The notes beneath the pieces are model-generated. The model was not told the DNA's origin and did no database searches. It saw only the letters and a list, made by a program, of their open reading frames with translations. From positions 4,686,001 to 4,750,000 of the forward strand of contig NZ_AP019400.1 of the NCBI RefSeq assembly GCF_004295585.1: 64,000 nucleotides of DNA, in the 5' to 3' direction. How positions within the stretch are numbered: position 1 is the stretch's first letter; each line of letters begins with the position of its first letter. Made by a program: the position numbers and the translations under genes. This DNA is from Cohnella abietis. Lineage in GTDB: Bacteria; Bacillota; Bacilli; Paenibacillales; Paenibacillaceae. Positions 18,389-27,370 of this stretch are shown in pieces.

Positions 18389-18808
18389 CTAAATGTAAAA
18401 CATGTAATTATCCAGCTTGTCCGCGCCTTTAAAATGAATCAAATCACTGAGAGTCGTGGAATCAAGAACCCCTGCGATGCTATCACGGATACGTAACCAC
18501 AAGTCCCGTTTCGCCGGATCGTCCTCTTCTGTGAAATCGACTGGGCTGATCGGCCCTTCAAGTATCCGAATAACATCTCCCGAAGAAATCGTATCCGGCT
18601 CCTTCGACAGAATATACCCGCCGTATGCTCCTCTTACACTCTTTACGAGTCCAGCATTACGTAATGGAGCAATCAATTGCTCGAGATAGTGCTCAGATAG
18701 GTTATTCTTTTCTGCGATGCTTTTTAATGAGATCGGCCCTTCGCCGAATTTAGCCGCAAGTTCCATCATGATCGTTAAGCCATAGCGGCCTTTCGTCGAA
18801 ATTTTCAA
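18389..18808 (-). CDS. cymR: Rrf2 family repressor CymR (cysteine metabolism)
   Basis: About 139 residues from a TTG start; the protein then begins MKISTKGRYGL like CymR. AGGTG lies five bases before TTG, while the upstream ATG (18826) adds six residues. The winged helix covers about 1-70 (LSEHYLEQLIAPLRNAGLVK). There is no cysteine in the whole chain, which excludes an IscR-type Fe-S sensor. The C-terminal DNYMFYI matches CymR. CymR with O-acetylserine thiol-lyase represses sulfur uptake genes when cysteine is plentiful. Operon with iscS. The divergent gap to mnmA is 232 bp. Confidence 0.9.
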   Translation of the reverse strand: MKISTKGRYGLTIMMELAAKFGEGPISLKSIAEKNNLSEHYLEQLIAPLRNAGLVKSVRGAYGGYILSKEPDTISSGDVIRILEGPISPVDFTEEDDPAKRDLWLRIRDSIAGVLDSTTLSDLIHFKGADKLDNYMFYI

Positions 18809-19040
18809 GATAACACCTGCTTTCATGCTATTTGTTATAATTTAGCTACTATTTGTGACTTACAAACATTGTTAAATAGGGGGTATCCCCATATTAAATC
18901 TATGTTATCACATCTATATCCTTTTTGGTCAAAAAAAACATGACATATTCATGAAAGGTATAACTAGAGTGAGAAATAACTTCTAATATGCTAAAATGGG
19001 AAGCGCAATGGGATCTGTAAGCAGTAAGGAGAGATGAACT

Positions 19041-20207
19041 ATGGAAAGTCTTAATCAAGCCTTGCCCTCACAAGAAGAAAGATTTAAAGATCCATCCAAG
19101 GTCCGTGTCGTCGTTGGCATGTCAGGCGGAGTGGACTCTTCTGTTACGGCACTGCTTCTGAAGCAGCAAGGCTATGATGTAATTGGAGTATTCATGAAAA
19201 ATTGGGACGATACGGATGAATTCGGCGTATGTACCGCGGAGGAAGATGCCGAGGATGTACGACGGGTTTGCAACCAAATCGGAATCCCTTATTATACAGT
19301 CAATTTCGAAGAGGAATATCGCGACAAGGTATTTGAATATTTCCTTGAGGAATATCGCCGTGGAAGAACTCCAAATCCCGATGTCATGTGCAATCGTGAA
19401 ATTAAGTTCGGCGAATTTTTACAAAAAGCGTTGGATTTAGGTGCAGAGGTTATCGCAACTGGTCATTATGCCCGAGTAGATTTCCGCGATGGTAAATATT
19501 CTCTGTTACGTGGTGTTGATTCAAATAAGGATCAATCCTATTTCCTCCACGCGCTTAATCAGTCACAGCTATCGCACGCTATGTTTCCAATAGGTCACCT
19601 TAATAAGCCAGATGTCCGCAAAATTGCAGAAGCTGCAGGCTTGGCAACAGCTACCAAACGCGACAGCACAGGCGTCTGCTTCATTGGCGAGCGTAACTTC
19701 AAGGAATTCCTCAGTCAATATTTACCAGCTAAGCCCGGCAATATGGTTGATATTGCTTCTGGAGAGGTCAAAGGCCGGCATGACGGGCTTATGTACTACA
19801 CCCTAGGACAAAGACAGGGTTTAGGAATTGGTGGATCTGGAAGCGGCGAGCCTTGGTTTGTGGTGAACAAGGATTTAGAAAGCAATACCCTGTATGTCGT
19901 GCAAGGAGATGCGCACGTAAGTCTATATTCCATTAGTTTAACGGCAACCGAAGTCAACTGGATTAGCCCTGAAGTGCCAACGACTCCCGTAAGGTGCACA
20001 GCTAAATTCCGTTATCGCCAGCAGGATCAAGGCGTTACTCTGACTCCTCAGGGAGATGGTGTTTACCAAGTCACCTTCGACACTCCACAGAAAGCCATTA
20101 CACCCGGTCAGGCAGTCGTGTTCTACCAAGATGAAACCTGCCTCGGAGGCGGTACCATCGATAAGGTCCAGATGCTGGAGCCCGCTAAAGCTACTGCTTC
20201 AAGCTAA
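19041..20207 (+). CDS. mnmA: tRNA-specific 2-thiouridylase MnmA
   Basis: 388 residues. It has the PP-loop GMSGGVDSSV (about 27-36), the catalytic cysteine in VMCNREIKF (about residue 115) and the second cysteine in DSTGVCFIGE (about 213), then the C-terminal beta barrel. It adds sulfur to U34 of tRNA Lys/Glu/Gln using persulfide from the desulfurase next door. The ATG has AAGGAG upstream. In B. subtilis trmU lies in line behind cymR-yrvO; here it is divergent from them. A strong terminator follows at 20217. Confidence 0.97.
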   Translation: MESLNQALPSQEERFKDPSKVRVVVGMSGGVDSSVTALLLKQQGYDVIGVFMKNWDDTDEFGVCTAEEDAEDVRRVCNQIGIPYYTVNFEEEYRDKVFEYFLEEYRRGRTPNPDVMCNREIKFGEFLQKALDLGAEVIATGHYARVDFRDGKYSLLRGVDSNKDQSYFLHALNQSQLSHAMFPIGHLNKPDVRKIAEAAGLATATKRDSTGVCFIGERNFKEFLSQYLPAKPGNMVDIASGEVKGRHDGLMYYTLGQRQGLGIGGSGSGEPWFVVNKDLESNTLYVVQGDAHVSLYSISLTATEVNWISPEVPTTPVRCTAKFRYRQQDQGVTLTPQGDGVYQVTFDTPQKAITPGQAVVFYQDETCLGGGTIDKVQMLEPAKATASS

Positions 20208-20216
20208 TAATAGACA

Positions 20217-20256
20217 TAAAGAGAGACCGCGGCGAATTAGCTGCGGTCTCTCTTTA
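20217..20256. terminator. Bidirectional terminator between mnmA and the yebC-family gene
   Basis: A perfect stem AAAGAGAGACCGC/GCGGTCTCTCTTT with a 12-base loop (20218-20255). The A and T runs at its ends suit termination from either side of this convergent pair. Confidence 0.88.
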
Positions 20257-20292
20257 TGTGCTATAGCTAAATGTTGAGAAGAACTCAAGGCA

Positions 20293-21039
20293 TTATCCCA
20301 ATCGGCTCATCTCATCGTCACTGATCTCAAAGTTATGGTAGACGTCCTGAACATCGTCATTATCCTCGAAAGCGTCCATCATTCTAAGCAGCTTGTCCGC
20401 ATTGTCTCCATCAGCAGCTACTGTATTTTGAGGCAACCAACGTACGCCCGCTGTTTCAAAGGTGTAGCCTGCCGCTTCAAGCTTGCCCTTCACAGAATCG
20501 AAGTCTTCAGGTGCAGTAATGACCTCGAAGCTCTCTTCACCGCTAACGACATCCTCCGCGCCAGCCTCCACAGCCTCCATCATGAAGCCGTCCTCGTCAA
20601 TCTCATTGTCCTCGTCTCGCAAGACGACTAACAAGCCCTTCTGATCGAACATATATGCGACACAGCCGGACTCCCCTAGATTCCCACCGCGTTTGCCAAA
20701 TATAGAACGAACATCCGCTGCTGTACGATTACGATTGTCGGTTAGACACTTGACCATAATCGCTACACCACCAGGACCATATCCTTCATATAGTACGTCC
20801 TCATAATCGACGCTATCGGCTCCACCAGCCGCTTTTTTAATCGCTCTTTCAATATTATCTGCCGGCATTTGGATCGCACGAGCATTAGCAATCGCTGTTT
20901 TGAGACCATAATTGGCATCAGGGTTTGTTCCGCCCCTCCTAGCCTGCACATAAATATCACGAGCCAGCTTAACAAAACGATTGTTTTTAGCTTGATCCGC
21001 TTTGCCTTTACGGCCAGCAAAAAGCTTAAATTTTGGCAT
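20293..21039 (-). CDS. YebC/PmpR family protein (YeeI/YebC2 type)
   Basis: 248 residues, full length, three TACO1/YebC domains. Core motifs are VMVKCLTDNRNRTA-like (MVKCLTDNRNRTAADVR) and KRGGNLGESGCVAYMFD. The N-terminus (FAGRKGKADQAKNNRFVKLA) and the IYVQARRGG segment place it nearer to B. subtilis YeeI than to E. coli YebC. Long annotated as a transcription regulator, the family is now linked to translation of proline-rich stretches. GGGGGT precedes the ATG. It is convergent with mnmA across a strong terminator and has no operon partner. Confidence 0.9.
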   Translation of the reverse strand: MPKFKLFAGRKGKADQAKNNRFVKLARDIYVQARRGGTNPDANYGLKTAIANARAIQMPADNIERAIKKAAGGADSVDYEDVLYEGYGPGGVAIMVKCLTDNRNRTAADVRSIFGKRGGNLGESGCVAYMFDQKGLLVVLRDEDNEIDEDGFMMEAVEAGAEDVVSGEESFEVITAPEDFDSVKGKLEAAGYTFETAGVRWLPQNTVAADGDNADKLLRMMDAFEDNDDVQDVYHNFEISDDEMSRLG

Positions 21040-21179
21040 AACAATTTACCCCCGTGAGACATTAGTATCAATAAATTCTAGAAATAGTGTACCATTTCGC
21101 CGCTGGCATGGTCAAAGGTATTGACGAGAAAGACCCCCAGCCTTAGCCAGAGGTCTCGTTGTTTGTTCAAGTATAACAC

Positions 21180-21896
21180 TTACGCCAATTTCACAAGTCT
21201 TAGCAAGGAGCTTGGGACTGGAACAAAAGGCAAATCGGTTGGTAAAAATTCAGCTTCTACGAAATCACCAAGCTCTGTTAGTATTTCCGGAATAAAAGCG
21301 CATGGCTCCCATTTCAGTGTAACAAGAGGATATATTCTTAGCTCGCCGCCAGGCTTAAGCACACGAAGCATCTCCTTGATGGAGGCTGTGTGAAAAGGTA
21401 CCCCGAACGAATCGGCATATAAAAATAAAAAGTGACTGCAAAAAATCCGTTCAAAGCTATTATCTTCAAAAGGCAGATGAGGTAAAGATGCGGATAAATA
21501 TCTCGTCCGTGCATCCTCTCTGCGGAAATCCTCGTTAAACAAGGTTAAGGAACGCTCTCGTATATTTCGGTGCTGCTCAGGTGAACCGTAGAAGCTCCAA
21601 TCGTAAGCTCCGGCATTAGCGGCAATTTTCGCAGATGAAACCGCAATTTCCTCGTATGCCTTTGTAATGACTTCCTCAGTCACTCCCTCATAAAAAGGGT
21701 CAACGGCAACCGCAGGCACTCCCCTTGCAATCAGATGTGCAGTAAAGGAAGATGCTCCTCCTGCAACATCTAACACCGGACCACCCATTAATTCCGCATC
21801 CGACAGCTTAAACATCGCACAATACTCTTCATACGAACGGCAGGTTGATGCCACCCCTGTTTGCGGGTAGCCAGCTAATCCTTCTTTTTTTCCCAT
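21180..21896 (-). CDS. Class I SAM-dependent methyltransferase, substrate unknown
   Basis: 238 residues. Motif I is VLDVAGGASSFT (about 43-54), the acidic motif II region is AVAVDPFY, and the late motif is MLRVLKPGGELRIYPLV (about 187-203). These define a Rossmann-type methyltransferase with a plain class I order and no fused domain. The substrate cannot be inferred. SD AGAGGAG lies eight bases before the ATG. It stands alone between the yebC-family gene and an intergenic region of about 200 bp rich in TCTTCTC-type pyrimidine tracts. Confidence 0.85.
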   Translation of the reverse strand: MGKKEGLAGYPQTGVASTCRSYEEYCAMFKLSDAELMGGPVLDVAGGASSFTAHLIARGVPAVAVDPFYEGVTEEVITKAYEEIAVSSAKIAANAGAYDWSFYGSPEQHRNIRERSLTLFNEDFRREDARTRYLSASLPHLPFEDNSFERIFCSHFLFLYADSFGVPFHTASIKEMLRVLKPGGELRIYPLVTLKWEPCAFIPEILTELGDFVEAEFLPTDLPFVPVPSSLLRLVKLA

Positions 21897-22096
21897 CTTC
21901 TTTTCTCCTCTCAGCTCATCCTTCTCGTCTCTTCTCAGCTCGTCTTCTCTTCTTCATTCACTCTTGTGAATTCCCATTAGAATCCCATATGCACTCTTAA
22001 CTGTCAACCTCTAATTTCCATCACTACGTTGATTTCTCCGGCTATCTTCTCTATGATGAGAAAAACGGCAATAACTGCCCAGATCAGGAGACTCCC

Positions 22097-22330
22097 ATGT
22101 TCACTAAACATACTGTCTATAAGCACGACAACTTTAATATGCTAACTGTAGAGGTTCAAGGAAAAACACTTGTCGTCCGTGAAATATCAGATCAGTGGGG
22201 TGAGGTTTGTCATAAATTCCTTAGCCGCCCCCAATTGATGGATTGGGCAGAAAAAAGATTTCTACCCATTGACTTCCCAGATGGCGAAGAAGGCTTACGC
22301 CTAACAATGGAAAAGCTGAAAGAAATTTAA
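22097..22330 (+). CDS. Small protein of unknown function (77 aa)
   Basis: 77 residues, soluble and rich in charged and aromatic residues, no signal peptide, no cysteine motif (one Cys). AGGAG six bases before the ATG gives good support for translation. It is followed 30 bp later by a small membrane protein gene in the same direction and then by pepF. I do not recognise a family. Confidence 0.7.
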   Translation: MFTKHTVYKHDNFNMLTVEVQGKTLVVREISDQWGEVCHKFLSRPQLMDWAEKRFLPIDFPDGEEGLRLTMEKLKEI

Positions 22331-22360
22331 TTCTGTTAAAAGGAAACGAGGCTCCGCTCG

Positions 22361-22540
22361 ATGATGACCGAAACGAATATTATTTTTATCATATCTTCAT
22401 TTGGTTTGGCTGTTGTACTTATTATGTCGCGTGAGCGGATTCCTCAAGCCATGCGTAGACCAATGGCTATTATATCTATTGGTCTTGTGATTTTCGCCTT
22501 TTTCCTCATTGTTTATAGCTTCTTCCGAGCGGGTGCCTAA
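22361..22540 (+). CDS. Small two-helix membrane protein of unknown function (59 aa)
   Basis: 59 residues, starting MMTETNIIFIISSFG. Two hydrophobic stretches (about 6-22 and 36-53) are joined by a polar, basic loop with PQAMRRP, so a hairpin membrane topology is likely. GAGG lies nine bases before the first ATG; a second ATG follows immediately. Clean codon use and position between the 77-aa gene and pepF suggest a real gene. No family recognised. Confidence 0.65.
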   Translation: MMTETNIIFIISSFGLAVVLIMSRERIPQAMRRPMAIISIGLVIFAFFLIVYSFFRAGA

Positions 22541-22771
22541 CGTTAGGAAGAACTGATAAACACGGCTGGAAAGGACATACTATTCCGGTAACTCATTCCG
22601 TTTCCGGAGGTACGTATGAAGCCGAGTATTTTACCGCTTGCCGCCTCTATGGTGGCCATTTCCTTGCTATGTACAACAACAAATACTAGCACTGTTAAGG
22701 CAACAATCAATAAAGCTAGCACTGTAGCAGATGCTACCCATGACACTTTACCCAGGAGGTTGATCTCGCCC

Positions 22772-24565
22772 ATGAAAGAAGTAGCCAAAAGATCCGAAAC
22801 CCCAAAGGAATTCCGTTGGAAGCTGGAAGACCTGTACCCTAATCAAGCCGCATGGGATGCAGAATTTAAGCGTGTAAAAGGACAAATTAGTGAAATAACT
22901 AGCTTTCAGGGCAAGCTCAAGGACGCTGAATCCATCGCTCGTTGCTTTGCCTTGGAGGATGATGTTTCCCTCTTAACGGAAAGACTTTATGTGTATGCAA
23001 ACATGCGCCATCATGAGGATACTGCGGAGGCATCTTTTCAGGCATTGTCCGATAAATCAAAGAAAATCAGTGTCGAGATTGGCGAAGCCCTTTCCTTTAT
23101 TACACCTGAAATTCTCAGCCTGTCCGAAGAACAGCTAACTGGACTTATTGCCGATCCTGCTCTTGCCAAATACAAGCGCACTCTGGAAGAGATGCTTCGT
23201 CAGAAGCCACATATTTTGTCCAAAAATGAAGAGTCGCTGCTTGCTCAAGCAGGCAACCTCTCTCAAGCGCCAGGTACAATTTTCGGAATGCTCAACAATG
23301 CAGACCTGAAATTTCCGAAGGTAAAAAATGAAAAAGGCGAGGAAGTTGAGCTTACACACGGCCGGTATGTTCAATTTCTGGAGAGCAAAAACCAAACTGT
23401 ACGACGCGATGCATTTAAGGCGATGTACGATACCTACGGCAAATGGCGGAATACGCTAGCTTCCACATTAAACGCTAACGTAACCAAGAACCTTTTTTAT
23501 GCCAAGGCACGTCATTATCCTTCCGCTCTGGAAATGTCACTGTATGGCGACAATATTTCGCAATCGGTCTATGACAATCTCATTTCCACCATTCATGAAT
23601 ATTTGCCGTTAATGCATAGGTATATGGATTTGCGCAAAAAGCTGCTGAAGCTGGACGAATTACATATGTATGATCTTTTTGCTCCTCTTGTCGATGAATT
23701 CGATATGGAAATTTCGTACGAGGAAGCGAAATCGAAAGTGTATGAAAGTCTTGCGCCGCTTGGTGAAGACTATCGTAAGGAGCTTCAGAAGGGCTTCGAC
23801 AACGGCTGGATCGACATCTATGAAAATGAAGGCAAACGGAGCGGAGCTTATAGCTGGGGAGCTTTCGGAACCCATCCCTACGTTCTGCTCAACCATAACG
23901 ATAACCTGAACAGTATGTTTACGTTGACGCATGAGATGGGGCATGCGCTGCATTCCCACTACTCGGATACCAACAACGATTATCGCGACGCACAGTACAC
24001 TATTTTCCTTGCAGAAGTTGCATCGACGCTGAACGAGGCGTTGCTGATGAATAATCTGTTGGAAAATTCCACAGATGCTAAAGAAAAAATGTACCTGCTC
24101 ACCTACTATGCGGATCAATTCCGGACGACGGTATTCCGTCAAACAATGTTCGCAGAGTTCGAGAAAATCATCCACGAAAAAGCGGAAAACGGAGAAGCAC
24201 TGACACCTCAGGAGCTGAGCTCCATCTACTATGATCTGAATGTCAGCTATTACGGTAAAGGCATGGTTGTAGATAAGGACATTGAAATGGAATGGGCGCG
24301 TATACCTCATTTCTACAACAGCTTCTATGTTTACAAATATGCAACTGGTTTCTCCGCAGCAACGAGCTTCGCCAAGCAAATTCTTGATGAAGGAAAGCCA
24401 GCTGTCGATCGCTATCTTGGTTTCCTTAAGAGCGGTGGCAAAGACTACTCCATTAATATCTTGAAAAAGGCTGGAGTAGACATGTCAACGCCTGAGCCAA
24501 TTCGCCAAGCGATGAGTGTATTCGAAGGGTTAATTAAAGAGATGGAAGAGCTGACAAGCAAATAA
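22772..24565 (+). CDS. pepF: Oligoendopeptidase F (M3 family)
   Basis: 597 residues from the chosen ATG. The zinc site HEMGHALHSH (HExxH with distal Glu in FLAEVASTLNE) and the M3 C-terminal region DLNVSYYGKG identify it. It is a cytoplasmic peptidase for oligopeptides of roughly 7-17 residues. AGGAGG lies 11 bases before this ATG. An in-frame ATG at 22616 has an even better SD (GGAGG, five bases) and would add 52 residues including a hydrophobic N-terminus. The family normally begins near RSETPKEFRWKLEDLYP, which favours 22772, but the longer form cannot be excluded. Confidence 0.88.
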   Translation: MKEVAKRSETPKEFRWKLEDLYPNQAAWDAEFKRVKGQISEITSFQGKLKDAESIARCFALEDDVSLLTERLYVYANMRHHEDTAEASFQALSDKSKKISVEIGEALSFITPEILSLSEEQLTGLIADPALAKYKRTLEEMLRQKPHILSKNEESLLAQAGNLSQAPGTIFGMLNNADLKFPKVKNEKGEEVELTHGRYVQFLESKNQTVRRDAFKAMYDTYGKWRNTLASTLNANVTKNLFYAKARHYPSALEMSLYGDNISQSVYDNLISTIHEYLPLMHRYMDLRKKLLKLDELHMYDLFAPLVDEFDMEISYEEAKSKVYESLAPLGEDYRKELQKGFDNGWIDIYENEGKRSGAYSWGAFGTHPYVLLNHNDNLNSMFTLTHEMGHALHSHYSDTNNDYRDAQYTIFLAEVASTLNEALLMNNLLENSTDAKEKMYLLTYYADQFRTTVFRQTMFAEFEKIIHEKAENGEALTPQELSSIYYDLNVSYYGKGMVVDKDIEMEWARIPHFYNSFYVYKYATGFSAATSFAKQILDEGKPAVDRYLGFLKSGGKDYSINILKKAGVDMSTPEPIRQAMSVFEGLIKEMEELTSK

Positions 24566-24731
24566 GAGTCGGATTTACCTGGGCAATAATGGTTTGGAGC
24601 CCTCTCTGGGCTTCTAGCGTCTCGTTAGCGGGGTTTGAGGTATAGTTAGCCTCTTGATGGTTGAGTTGGCTAACTGCCGCTAATTTAGGCGCTGTCGGGC
24701 TCACGAGGCGGCACACCAATATTCAAATCTA

Positions 24732-24775
24732 CGAAAAAAAACTGAGGCGCTTATATGCGACCTCAGTTTTTTTCG
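24732..24775. terminator. Bidirectional terminator between pepF and the 52-bp array
   Basis: CGAAAAAAAACTGAGGCGC pairs with GCGACCTCAGTTTTTTTCG around a six-base loop; runs of A and T sit on both sides of the stem. It ends pepF transcription and could also stop minus-strand transcripts leaving the array. The 166 bp between pepF and the hairpin hold only a GTTAGCC/GGCTAAC inverted repeat. Confidence 0.85.
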
Positions 24776-24780
24776 TTGAT

Positions 24781-25062
24781 GCCGGAGTTGTGCGGCGGGG
24801 CCGACTAATTGCTGCTTTCGAGGCACGCTTGATGCGGAGTTGCGCGGTGAGACCGACTTATTGCTGCCACCTTGGCACGCATGGTGCAGAGTTGCGCGGC
24901 GTCGACGACTAATTACCGCTACTGTGGCACGTTTGATGCCGAGTTACGCGGCGACTCCGACTAATTACTACTACCGAGGCACGCTTGATGCGGAGTTGCG
25001 CGGTGACGACGACTAATTGTTACTACTGTGGCACGTTTGATGCCGAGTTACGCGGCGTCGAC
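24781..25062. repeat. Tandem array A, left part (52-bp units 1 to 6, unit 6 interrupted)
   Basis: Units begin at 24781 (53 bp, one extra G), 24834, 24886, 24938, 24990 and 25042. Each reads roughly GCcGAGTTacGCGG, a variable core, CGACTAATT, then a variable stretch and GGCACGCTTGAT. The IS4 element cuts unit 6 after 21 bases. The unit length is not a multiple of three and no start or SD is present, so it is not coding. Variable positions are mixed among copies, as expected under gene conversion. Confidence 0.95.
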
Positions 25063-26626
25063 CATTAGCATTGCATGAAATGAAAAACCACTTGTCACTC
25101 CTCGCAAACGGCCGGTAATGGTTTACTGAATTTTCTGAAATTTAATTTGTCGCTCAAAACGAAAAAACGGCAGGGACTCTAACAGAAGAGAGTGATGTCC
25201 ACAAATTTACACTATTGTACTTTTCAGGAGATTGGGTCGTACGTCAAGTCGTCCAGGTGGTCGCATTCGCCACTTTCGTATTGTAATTGAGTTTCTTTAA
25301 ACAGTCGTTCTGCTTTTGACTTTTGCCTGCCTCCAGACTTTTGCTTTGGTGGTCGAAACAGCAACTTTACGAAGTGTGTGAGGTTTTCGTGCCAACACAT
25401 TCGAATACTTTTCGTTAATTCCCAAAGCGTACCTCCGTAGTGAAGCTCATCTCGTGTAAGCAGGACCAAGCAATAAGCGATTAGCGCTGCATAGATCTGA
25501 TTGTACACCGCATTTCTGCTCGTTCCGTAGAAGCGCTTCACATGCAAGTGTTGTTTAATCCACTTGAAAAAGATCTCGATCTGCCACCGATTACGATAAA
25601 TATCGGCGATCTCTTCCACACTCAGTTCAAAATCATTGGTGCAAATGAGCACTTGTTCGCCCTTTTCGTCGAAGCATGTGATCAATCTGAGCGGATTTTT
25701 CATTTTGTATGCCGAAACGTCGCTACCGAGCAGAACCGTTGCATCACCTACATTGGCGTCAGATGCCACAGCGCGTTCTTCCAACACTTTCATGCATGCG
25801 CTTTGTCTCAGTCGGGTGACGAACCGAATGCCGTTGTTGCAGTAGGCATCAAACTTTTTATAGTCGACGTAACCGCGATCGAAGATATTCAGTACCTCTT
25901 TATCCGCAGAGACTAACTCACCCATGTATTTTCGCTCATGCACGTTTCCGCTGGTTAAAACGACCTTTTCAGGAAAGGAAGCGGCGTCCGAATGAATGAA
26001 TCTAAGGTGCAGTCTGACCCCAGCTTTTTTCTTCGAGTACGTCGCCCATCGATACTTCGACAAGCACATCGTAATGGTAGATGCGTCTACGAGATTAAGC
26101 GCACGGAGCTTCTGGGTCGTTTTCGCCGAACCGAATTTTTGGGTCGCTTGCCCTGCGATGTGGCCAAACACATAAGCGAGAAACGAGTGATCTAAGTCGC
26201 GCCATTTGCGAGAGAGCTGCGCCGTACTAATGGAGGAGAGACCAACTGTCTTTTGAAGCTTCCTGTTTGTATTCAAAAACAAACTAAGACTGGCGTAAGA
26301 TGGGGTTTGCATCAATTGAGCAAACACGAACAATTGTAAGGCAAAAAACGTATGAAACTTTTTGACGTAACGATCTAACTCGCGACTCTGAATGGAAGCC
26401 AATAAAAAATTGTGGTTTAACGGGGAAAGGTATTCCATTATGACCGATTTTGTAGTATTCTTGTCCATGCGGAAGTTCCTTTAATTAGGATTTGGACAGG
26501 ACACCCTCTCCCCTAATTATAGGAGCTTTTTTATTGTCTGATTAAATAAAATCATACAAATTTAGCACATTTTACTTCGTGGAAGTAACCTTGACAACCT
26601 GCTGAAAATTTAATGCAATGCTACTG
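25063..26626 (-). mobile_element. IS4-family insertion sequence, complete, inserted in array A
   Basis: 1564 bp. Ends read CATTAGCATTGCATGAAAT (left) and, inverted at the right, CAGTAGCATTGCATTAAAT: 17 of 19 bases match. The 9-bp GGCGTCGAC occurs directly outside both ends (25054-25062, 26627-26635) as a target duplication. Removing the element and one duplicate restores one 52-bp unit exactly. It encodes a single intact transposase, so the element may be active. Confidence 0.95.
25224..26468 (-). CDS. IS4-family DDE transposase
   Basis: 414 residues, intact. Acidic triad candidates: Asp in LVDASTI, Asp in IFDRGYVDY and Glu in RNRWQIEIFFKWIKQ. The last region reproduces the IS4 signature Y-(2)-R-(3)-E-(6)-K. 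It cuts and pastes the element at its inverted ends. The C-terminus is basic (PPKQKSGGRQKSKAERLFKE). No frameshift or stop was seen. It is the only gene in the element and lies minus-strand, with 158 bp on its promoter side. Confidence 0.95.
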   Translation of the reverse strand: MDKNTTKSVIMEYLSPLNHNFLLASIQSRELDRYVKKFHTFFALQLFVFAQLMQTPSYASLSLFLNTNRKLQKTVGLSSISTAQLSRKWRDLDHSFLAYVFGHIAGQATQKFGSAKTTQKLRALNLVDASTITMCLSKYRWATYSKKKAGVRLHLRFIHSDAASFPEKVVLTSGNVHERKYMGELVSADKEVLNIFDRGYVDYKKFDAYCNNGIRFVTRLRQSACMKVLEERAVASDANVGDATVLLGSDVSAYKMKNPLRLITCFDEKGEQVLICTNDFELSVEEIADIYRNRWQIEIFFKWIKQHLHVKRFYGTSRNAVYNQIYAALIAYCLVLLTRDELHYGGTLWELTKSIRMCWHENLTHFVKLLFRPPKQKSGGRQKSKAERLFKETQLQYESGECDHLDDLTYDPIS

Positions 26627-26635
26627 GGCGTCGAC

Positions 26636-27370
26636 GACTAATTTCTGCTACTGTGGCACGCTTGATGCCAAGTTGCGCGGCGTCGACGACTAATTACTAC
26701 TACTGTGGCCTGCTTGATACCGAGTTAAGCGGCGACTCCGACTAATTTCTGCTACTGTGGCACGCTTGATGCCGAGTTAAGCGGCGACTCCGACTAATTA
26801 CCGCTACCAAGGCACGCTTGATGCGGAGTTGCGCGGTGACGACGACTAATTACCGCCACCGAGGCACGCTTGATGCAGAGTTGCGCGGCGACTCCTTCTA
26901 ATTACTACTACCGTGGCACGCTTGGTGCGGAGTTACGCGGGGACGACGACTAATTACTACTACTGTGGCACGTTTGATGCTGAGTTAAGCGGCGACTCCG
27001 ACTAATTGCTGCTATCGAGGCACGATTGACACGGAGTTATGCGGAGATGCCGACTAATTACCGCTAACGAGGCACGATTGACACGGAGTTATGCGGAGAT
27101 GCCGACTAATTACTGCTACCGAGGCACGTTTGGTACCGAGTTAAGCGGCGACTCCGGCTAATTGCTGCTACCGTGGTACGCTTGATGCAGAGTTGCGCGG
27201 CGACTCCGACTAATTACTACTACCGTGGCACGCTTGATGCCGAGTTACGCGGCGACTCCGACTAATTTCTGCTACTGTGGCACGCTTGATGCGGAGTTGC
27301 GCGGTGACGACGACTAATTACCGCCACCTTGGCACGCTTGATGCAGAGTTACGCGGCGGCTCCGACTAAG
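26636..27370. repeat. Tandem array A, right part (rest of unit 6 and units 7 to 20)
   Basis: After the IS, unit 6 resumes at 26636 and ends at 26666. Thirteen full units of exactly 52 bp follow (7 to 19), then 28 bp of unit 20 up to 27370. Units 14 and 15 share a distinct variant with ATGCGGAGATGCC; others alternate between GGCGACTCC, GGTGACGAC and GGCGTCGAC cores. The next base starts the stop codon of the glycosylase gene, so there is no spacer between gene and array. Confidence 0.95.

Noticed and set aside
21125..21165. Inverted repeat ACGAGA...TCTCGT between the yebC-family and methyltransferase genes
   Set aside because: The arms are interrupted and no U-tract follows on the methyltransferase strand; too weak to call a terminator.
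23660..24379. 239-residue frame on the minus strand
   Set aside because: It lies antisense inside pepF, an unambiguous gene; no family resemblance.
25224..26468. Transposase as remnant or pseudogene
   Set aside because: The frame is intact, catalytic residues are present and both ends with target duplication are found.
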